In this document: positions 13,987 to 18,408 of the stretch, in pieces
Numbering within the stretch: position 1 is the stretch's first letter
Layout: each line of letters opens with the position of its first letter
Assembly (NCBI GenBank): GCA_036745195.1
Contig: DAIOGO010000046.1
Coordinates: forward strand, 1 to 18,408
Direction: 5' to 3'
Origin: JBFHRE01 sp036745195
Lineage (GTDB): Bacteria > Actinomycetota > Acidimicrobiia > Spongiisociales > ZC4RG35
Length of the DNA stretch: 18,408 nucleotides
Notes under the pieces: generated by a model
What the model was told of the DNA's origin: nothing
Databases searched by the model: none
The model's input: the letters and a program-made list of their open reading frames with translations, nothing else
Program-made: the position numbers and the translations under genes

Positions 13987-14579
13987 TGACAACGCTGCTG
14001 GGGCGCCGGCCGATCGTGGCCGGCGCCGGGATCGGGCTCATGTGGGGGGTGGCGATGCGAGCCTGGATGCATTACATCTCCACCGACCGCGAGTTCTCGT
14101 GGAGCGGAACGCTCTTCATCCTCGGAGCGAGCGTGATCGCCGGGACGGTCCTCGGTGTCGCCCGCCACCGCCGCCACTCCGGTGGCAGCGGGTGGTGGCG
14201 ACTGTCGCTGGGTTCGCTCCTTCTGCTCGGAGCGGGTGGGGCGGTGATGTGGCCGGCCGTCATCCTCGGGGCAATCGCCATCGGTCGACCTCGGCCGGTG
14301 GCGCTCCGCTGGCTCCTCGGACTGGGAGCGGCCGCCACCCAGTTGCCGGTGATCACCGATGCGATCCTCGACAACTGGCGCTTCACGACCATCGACAAGA
14401 TCCTGGCAACCGGGTGGTATATCCCCATGCTGGCGCTGGAGGCGCTGGCGTTCTCGGTGGCCTTCGCTCCCGCCATCGAAGGCGCCCGCATGCCCGGGCG
14501 GGTCGTTGCCGTGCTGACGGGAGCAGGGTTATTGGGGTTTGCCTTCTTTGCGGTGTTCGCCATGGGCATCCCGATGTGA
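13986..14579 (+). CDS. Integral membrane protein coupled to the SOD-like gene
   Basis: The product has 197 residues with about six or seven hydrophobic segments (roughly 9-27, 41-59, 71-99, 104-125, 145-165, 170-192). A conserved-looking polar loop at 28-40 (MHYISTDREFSWSGT) carries aromatic and acidic residues, and a basic RHRRH segment follows the second helix. I do not recognise the family. The ATG overlaps the preceding TGA (TGATG), and GGAG lies five bases upstream, so translation is coupled to the SOD-like protein. A role as membrane partner of that exported protein is an inference from coupling only. A much longer open frame runs upstream in this register but is antisense to the sigma-factor gene and is rejected. 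Confidence 0.8.
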   Translation: MTTLLGRRPIVAGAGIGLMWGVAMRAWMHYISTDREFSWSGTLFILGASVIAGTVLGVARHRRHSGGSGWWRLSLGSLLLLGAGGAVMWPAVILGAIAIGRPRPVALRWLLGLGAAATQLPVITDAILDNWRFTTIDKILATGWYIPMLALEALAFSVAFAPAIEGARMPGRVVAVLTGAGLLGFAFFAVFAMGIPM

Positions 14580-14612
14580 CGGGGGCAGTTCGTCGTTGGC
14601 CGGCGACCGTCA

Positions 14613-14618
14613 TATGAT
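14613..14618 (+). promoter_or_regulatory. Possible -10 element of kup
   Basis: TATGAT (five of six to TATAAT) stands 11 bases before the kup ATG, with no Shine-Dalgarno between. The transcript would have only a few leader bases. The -35 candidate TTCGTC at 14589-14594 (18-base spacer) is poor. Confidence 0.45.
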
Positions 14619-14629
14619 CCCGGCCGTCG

Positions 14630-16510
14630 ATGAGCCAGGCACCACACAGAGGGAACAAACGGATCGCCGCGCTCACCCTGGGGGCGCTGGGAGTCGTTTA
14701 TGGCGACATCGGGACCAGTCCACTGTATGCCATCCGGGAGACGCTGACTGAGGAGCACGGGATCCCGGTGGACGAGACCAGCGTGCTCGGGGTGCTCAGT
14801 CTCATCTTCTGGTCGCTGGTGATCATCATCACCATCAAGTACGTCACGTTCGTGATGCGGGCCGACAACCACGGCGAAGGGGGGATCCTGGCCCTCACCT
14901 CCCTGATCATTCCTCGCTCCAAACCCGGTCGCACCCGCCAGGCCTTGATCCTGCTCGGTCTCTTCGGCACGGCCCTGCTGTACGGTGACGGCGCCATCAC
15001 CCCCGCCATCTCGGTCCTCTCGGCGGTGGAGGGACTGCGATTCGTCACGCCCGCCTTCGATCCCTTCGTGATCCCGATCTCGGTCGCCATCATCATCGCC
15101 CTGTTTGCCCTCCAGTCGCGGGGAACCGGGGTGGTGGGAAGACTGTTCGGCCCGGTCATGGTCGTCTGGTTCGCCGTGCTCGCCGTGCTCGGACTCATCC
15201 ATCTCGCCGACGCGCCGCAAGTGTTTGCGGCGGTGAACCCGGCCCATGCCGTCGGCTTCTTCTTCAACTACACGACCCGGGCGCTGGTGGCGATGGGTTC
15301 GGTCTTCCTGGTGGTGACCGGTGGGGAGGCGCTCTATGCCGATATGGGGCATTTCGGACTGCGCCCGATCCGTATGGGGTGGTTCACCATCGTTGGGCCC
15401 GCCCTCCTAATCCATTACTTCGGCCAGGGCGCCATGCTGATCAGTGACCCGGCAACCATCGAGCACCCTTTCTTCCTGATGGCGCCAGAGTGGGCGGTGA
15501 TCCCGCTCGTGATCCTGGCGACGATGGCCACCGTCATCGCCAGCCAGGCACTGATCTCGGGTGTCTTCTCATTGACGCTGCAGGCCGTCCAACTCGGGTA
15601 TTCGCCCCGGGTCGACATCGCCCACACCTCCTCCACCGAGCGAGGACAGGTCTACCTGCGGGGTGTCAACCGGGTCCTGATGTTCGCCTGCATCGGTCTG
15701 ATCCTCGGTTTCCGTTCATCCGGCAACCTGGCGGCCGCCTACGGGCTGGCCGTCACCGGCACGATGGTGATCACCGCCCTGTTGTTCGGCGCCTACGCCC
15801 GGGAAAGCCTGCAATGGTCATGGGCGAAGGTGGTTCCGATCGTCGGGTTGTTCCTCCTCATCGACGTCTCGTTCCTGTCGGCGAACGTCCTCAAGATCCC
15901 CCGCGGCGGCTGGTTCCCGCTCGTTGCCGGTCTGGTCGTATTCACCCTCATGACCACCTGGAAGACGGGCAGACGGCTCGTGTACTCGCGGGCCGGACGT
16001 GGACGACAACCGGTGGCGGCCGTCATCCGCAGCCTGTCCCAGAACCCTCCACCCAGGGTCCCTGGCACCGCCGTCTTTCTGACACCCAATGCCGACGAGA
16101 TCCCCCCGGCCTTTCTTGCCAACCTGCGCTTCAACAACGTGTTGCACGAGGATGTGGTCTTCCTGACCGTGGAGACCGCCGAGGTGCCCGTGGTGCTCCC
16201 GGCAGAACGCGAGGTGGTGCGCTCCTTCACCAATGACTTCCACCATGTCGCCCTCCGCTACGGATTCATGGAGGAGCCCGATGTCCCCCGCGACCTCGGA
16301 AGCCTGCGACTCAAACATGTGGCATTCGACCCGGATCACACCACCTACTTCCTCGCCAAGGAGAGCATCCGAGTCACCGATCACCCCGGAATGGCGCGGT
16401 GGCGAGAGCGTCTCTTCGCCGTGCTCCATCGCAACGCCACCAGCGCCGCCGACTACTTCAAACTCCCACGGAATCGCACAGTCGAGATCGGGATCCCGAT
16501 CGAAATCTGA
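14630..16510 (+). CDS. kup: Kup-type low-affinity potassium transporter
   Basis: The product has 626 residues and belongs to the KUP/HAK/KT family of K+/H+ symporters in the cytoplasmic membrane. Near the N-terminus ALGVVYGDIGTSPLYAIRE (19-37) is the family signature. About twelve hydrophobic helices follow to residue about 445, with typical motifs such as LLYGDGAITPAISVLSAVEG and GGEALYADMGHFG. The remaining 180 residues form the soluble C-terminal domain (VPGTAVFLTPNADEIPPAF, NNVLHEDVVFLTVE). Length matches E. coli Kup (622). The start has no ribosome site but fits the family and sits just behind a TATGAT box. A ydaO-type riboswitch, sometimes found before potassium genes, is not possible in the 50-base upstream gap. 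Confidence 0.96.
   Translation: MSQAPHRGNKRIAALTLGALGVVYGDIGTSPLYAIRETLTEEHGIPVDETSVLGVLSLIFWSLVIIITIKYVTFVMRADNHGEGGILALTSLIIPRSKPGRTRQALILLGLFGTALLYGDGAITPAISVLSAVEGLRFVTPAFDPFVIPISVAIIIALFALQSRGTGVVGRLFGPVMVVWFAVLAVLGLIHLADAPQVFAAVNPAHAVGFFFNYTTRALVAMGSVFLVVTGGEALYADMGHFGLRPIRMGWFTIVGPALLIHYFGQGAMLISDPATIEHPFFLMAPEWAVIPLVILATMATVIASQALISGVFSLTLQAVQLGYSPRVDIAHTSSTERGQVYLRGVNRVLMFACIGLILGFRSSGNLAAAYGLAVTGTMVITALLFGAYARESLQWSWAKVVPIVGLFLLIDVSFLSANVLKIPRGGWFPLVAGLVVFTLMTTWKTGRRLVYSRAGRGRQPVAAVIRSLSQNPPPRVPGTAVFLTPNADEIPPAFLANLRFNNVLHEDVVFLTVETAEVPVVLPAEREVVRSFTNDFHHVALRYGFMEEPDVPRDLGSLRLKHVAFDPDHTTYFLAKESIRVTDHPGMARWRERLFAVLHRNATSAADYFKLPRNRTVEIGIPIEI
16486..16501. repeat. 16-bp perfect palindrome in the 3' end of kup
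   Basis: GATCGGGATCCCGATC reads the same on both strands. It lies in the last codons of kup (coding for a repeated EIGIPIEI-like pattern) and ends 9 bases before the end of the stop codon. It could fold as a 6-bp stem with a GATC loop and help end or protect the kup mRNA, which converges on the DUF5661 gene 21 bases further on; coding constraint may also explain it. Confidence 0.4.
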
Positions 16511-16531
16511 TGGGGCCGGACCACCGACCTC

Positions 16532-16819
16532 TCACATGATGCCGAGGTCGCTGTCGCTGGCGTAGACCATCGCCGTCTCGGCTTCGGCTTCCATCCGGAC
16601 GAGTCGTTCGTAGTAGTCGGGGATCTCGCGCAGGTGGGCCAGGGCGATCTTGGCGGAGACGATGGGATCATCACCGGAGACGTTCAGATCGGGAAACCGG
16701 CTCCCGTGTTCGAGTTCTACGTTCATTCCTGCAGTCAGCGCCTCCAGCGTGATCTTCTCCGATTCCAGGTCGAGACCGAGCCGATCGAGCACCATCCGGG
16801 CGTCGTCCATTGTGAACAT
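16532..16819 (-). CDS. DUF5661 family small protein
   Basis: The product has 95 residues. The N-terminal helix TMDDARMVLDRLGLD is followed by LTAGMNVELEHG (28-39), NVSGDDP (46-52) and KIALAHLREIPDYYERLVRMEAEAE (57-81). This order matches DUF5661, a short soluble family of unknown function that is also found in phages. GGAGG at 16827-16831 is seven bases from the ATG at 16819; the GTG at 16822 is in frame but only four bases away, so the ATG is preferred. It is transcribed alone, convergent with kup and divergent from recO. Confidence 0.88.
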   Translation of the reverse strand: MFTMDDARMVLDRLGLDLESEKITLEALTAGMNVELEHGSRFPDLNVSGDDPIVSAKIALAHLREIPDYYERLVRMEAEAETAMVYASDSDLGIM

Positions 16820-16906
16820 CACAACACCTCCAGGAGCCCATTGAACTCTCGACAGATTCCAGAAACCAGGGCCGACAGTCCCCTTCTCTTCTCGCCCTTC
16901 GTTGTT

Positions 16907-16921
16907 GCTCGATGATCGAGC
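16907..16921. promoter_or_regulatory. 15-bp perfect inverted repeat upstream of recO
   Basis: GCTCGAT and ATCGAGC flank a single G at 16914. It lies 20 bases upstream of the recO start, overlapping the expected -35/-10 spacer region, and about 90 bases upstream of the divergent DUF5661 gene. Position fits an operator, but 7-bp arms can arise by chance. Confidence 0.45.
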
Positions 16922-16929
16922 ATTGCTCC

Positions 16930-16935
16930 TAACCT
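16930..16935 (+). promoter_or_regulatory. Possible -10 element of a leaderless recO transcript
   Basis: TAACCT (TANNNT type) ends six bases before the GTG of recO, the distance expected if transcription starts at the start codon. No Shine-Dalgarno is visible in the 30 bases upstream. Confidence 0.4.
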
Positions 16936-16941
16936 CTGCGG

Positions 16942-17664
16942 GTGGCCATCCGACACGACTCGGGGATCGTCCTTCGCTCGTACCCCTTTGGCGAAGCCGA
17001 CCGGGTCGTGGTGCTCCTCAGCCCCCACCACGGCAAGCTGCGCACGGTGGCCAAGGGGGTTCGCAAGACCCTCAGCCGGTTTGGAGGTCGATTGGAACCG
17101 TTCACGCACGTGGAATTGGTTCTCTACGAAGGACGCAACCTCGACACCATCACCCAGGTCGAGGTGGTGGCCGCCTTTCCCCGGCTTCGGGACGATCTCG
17201 ACAAACTCAATGCCGCCTCCTTGATGGTCGAAGCGGCCGACGCCGTCGCCCAGGAGAAGGAGTCTTCGCTGGCCCTGTTCGGGCTTCTGTCGGACGGCCT
17301 CGCCGCCCTCGAGGGGGGACCACTCCACCCAGACCTCGTCACGGGCTTCCTCCTCCACCTGGCGGGTGTGGTGGGGGTCGCCCCCTCCCTCGAGATCTGC
17401 GCCTCGTGCGGGCGGGCCGACGACCTGACCCGGTTCAGCTTCTCCGGTGGCGGGGTGTTGTGCTCGACGTGCCAGGTCGAGTCGATGGTGCGGTTGCGTG
17501 GGGGGCTGACCGACTTCCTGGCGTCGCTGGCCCGGTCACCGCTCTCCGACCTTCCACCGCCCCGACCGGACATGTCGGGCGAGGCGCTGGGGGTGACGAA
17601 GCGGTTCATCGAACACCACCTGGATCGGCGATTGGCGGGCCTCTTGTCGATGGACCTCCAGTGA
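16942..17664 (+). CDS. recO: DNA repair protein RecO
   Basis: The product has 240 residues and acts with RecF and RecR to load RecA on SSB-coated single-stranded DNA in gap repair. The N-terminal OB fold is recognisable from DSGIVLRSYPFGEADRVVVLLS (6-27), HGKLRTVAKGVRK (30-42) and the following FGGRLEPF. A helical core follows, and the C-terminal zinc site has C153, C156, C174 and C177. The start codon is GTG at 16942; sequence further upstream is not like the family. Its TGA overlaps the GTG of uppS (GTGA), so the two are translationally coupled, a common actinobacterial arrangement. Confidence 0.94.
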   Translation: MAIRHDSGIVLRSYPFGEADRVVVLLSPHHGKLRTVAKGVRKTLSRFGGRLEPFTHVELVLYEGRNLDTITQVEVVAAFPRLRDDLDKLNAASLMVEAADAVAQEKESSLALFGLLSDGLAALEGGPLHPDLVTGFLLHLAGVVGVAPSLEICASCGRADDLTRFSFSGGGVLCSTCQVESMVRLRGGLTDFLASLARSPLSDLPPPRPDMSGEALGVTKRFIEHHLDRRLAGLLSMDLQ

Positions 17665-18408
17665 CTGCGCTCGACCTTTCCAAGGTCGATCTGAACCGGG
17701 TCCCCCGCCATGTCGGACTGATCCTCGATGGCAACGGGCGCTGGGCCAACGCCCGCGGCCTGCCCCGCACTGCCGGTCACCAGGCCGGTGAGGAGGCCCT
17801 GTTCGATACGATCCACGGGGCGTTGGAACTCGGAATCGAATGGCTGACCGCCTACACGTTCTCGACCGAGAATTGGAGCCGGGACGAAGAAGAGGTCGCC
17901 TTCCTGATGTTCTTCAACCGGGACCTGCTGGTGAGACGCCGCGACGAATTGGCCGACCTCGGTGTGAGAATCCGCTTTGCAGGCGACCTGGACGACCCAC
18001 GGATTCCCGATGAGAACCGCCGGCACATGGCCGAGAGCGAGTCCCGCACGGTGGACAACCACCGGATGACGATGGTGTTCGCCTTCAACTACGGCAGCCG
18101 ACGCGAGATCGTCGAGGCGGCGCAGCGGATCGCCTTCGAGGTAGAAGCCGGTGGCCTCCACGCCAATCAGGTCGACGAGGTGGTCTTCGCCCGCCACCTG
18201 GCGGTACCGGACATGCCCGACGCCGATCTCATTATTCGTTCATCGGGTGAGCACCGGCTGTCGAACTTCCTGCTGTGGCAGGCGGCTTATGCCGAATTCG
18301 TGTTCCCGGGGATCCTGTGGCCCGACTTCGACCGCCATTCGCTGGTCGAGGCCGTCATCGAATACCAGGGCCGTGACCGGCGCTTTGGCGGGGCGGTGGA
18401 TCGATCGA
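17661..18408 (+). CDS. uppS: Isoprenyl (undecaprenyl/decaprenyl) diphosphate synthase, cut by window end
   Basis: 249 codons are visible, without a stop before the window ends. The enzyme condenses isopentenyl diphosphate in cis onto an allylic primer to make the lipid carrier for peptidoglycan. HVGLILDGNGRWAN (17-30) contains D23, the magnesium-binding aspartate of the family. FSTENWSR (about 68-75) and IRSSGEHRLSNFLLWQ (near 194-209) are the other signature blocks, and the protein is close to its natural end with YQGRDRRFGG. The GTG start overlaps the recO stop by four bases. Chain length of the product (C50 or C55) cannot be read from this sequence with certainty. Confidence 0.95.
   Translation, partial: MTALDLSKVDLNRVPRHVGLILDGNGRWANARGLPRTAGHQAGEEALFDTIHGALELGIEWLTAYTFSTENWSRDEEEVAFLMFFNRDLLVRRRDELADLGVRIRFAGDLDDPRIPDENRRHMAESESRTVDNHRMTMVFAFNYGSRREIVEAAQRIAFEVEAGGLHANQVDEVVFARHLAVPDMPDADLIIRSSGEHRLSNFLLWQAAYAEFVFPGILWPDFDRHSLVEAVIEYQGRDRRFGGAVDRS

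Noticed and set aside
14072..15352. A 426-codon minus-strand frame opposite the membrane protein and kup
   Set aside because: The translation is a low-complexity His/Asp/Gly/Arg run, and the plus strand carries unmistakable Kup sequence.

Overview
The window is high-GC bacterial DNA with actinobacterial character. The single-chain glycyl-tRNA synthetase, the dnaG-rpoD pair, DUF1206 and YtxH-like proteins and the GTG starts all fit an actinobacterium. A deep lineage such as Acidimicrobiia is my guess, but the sequence alone cannot prove it. Most of the window is ordinary chromosomal core, with membrane proteins, sigma-factor modules and one accessory-looking stretch between the core genes.

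Layout. 1-1262 (+): the last codons of a probable sigma factor, translationally coupled to a membrane-anchored protein. 1288-3744 (-): an 818-residue FAD/folate dehydrogenase of the dimethylglycine/sarcosine type. 3745-6113: a gene-poor stretch with two membrane proteins (DUF1206, DUF1003) and 680 bases without a convincing gene, ending at tRNA-Asn(GTT) (-). 6274-6519 (+): a small YtxH-like protein, convergent with 6586-9436 (-), dnaG then rpoD, with a strong hairpin between them. 9500-11608 (-): a YceI-like lipocalin and glycyl-tRNA synthetase. 11661-11891: a dense patch of seven-base tandem repeats. 11880-13358 (-): an ECF-like sigma factor, a four-helix membrane protein and a two-helix membrane protein, all overlapping. 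13489-14579 (+): an exported Cu/Zn-superoxide-dismutase-like protein overlapping a polytopic membrane protein. 14630-16510 (+): Kup potassium transporter. 16532-16819 (-): DUF5661. 16942-18408 (+): recO and uppS, the latter cut by the window end.

How the genes relate. dnaG-rpoD is the actinobacterial remnant of the macromolecular-synthesis operon. recO-uppS is a familiar core pair. The least ordinary part is around 11.9-14.6 kb. There a sigma factor with two membrane partners is divergent from a secreted SOD-like protein with its own membrane partner. The 130-base gap between them carries a perfect 13-bp inverted repeat. The SOD-like protein keeps the copper-ligand, arginine and disulfide positions but lacks the zinc loop. 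A sigma-controlled envelope redox or copper response is a reasonable hypothesis. The other unusual element is the heptad-repeat patch, in which several different 7-base units occupy the region between glyS and the membrane-protein operon.
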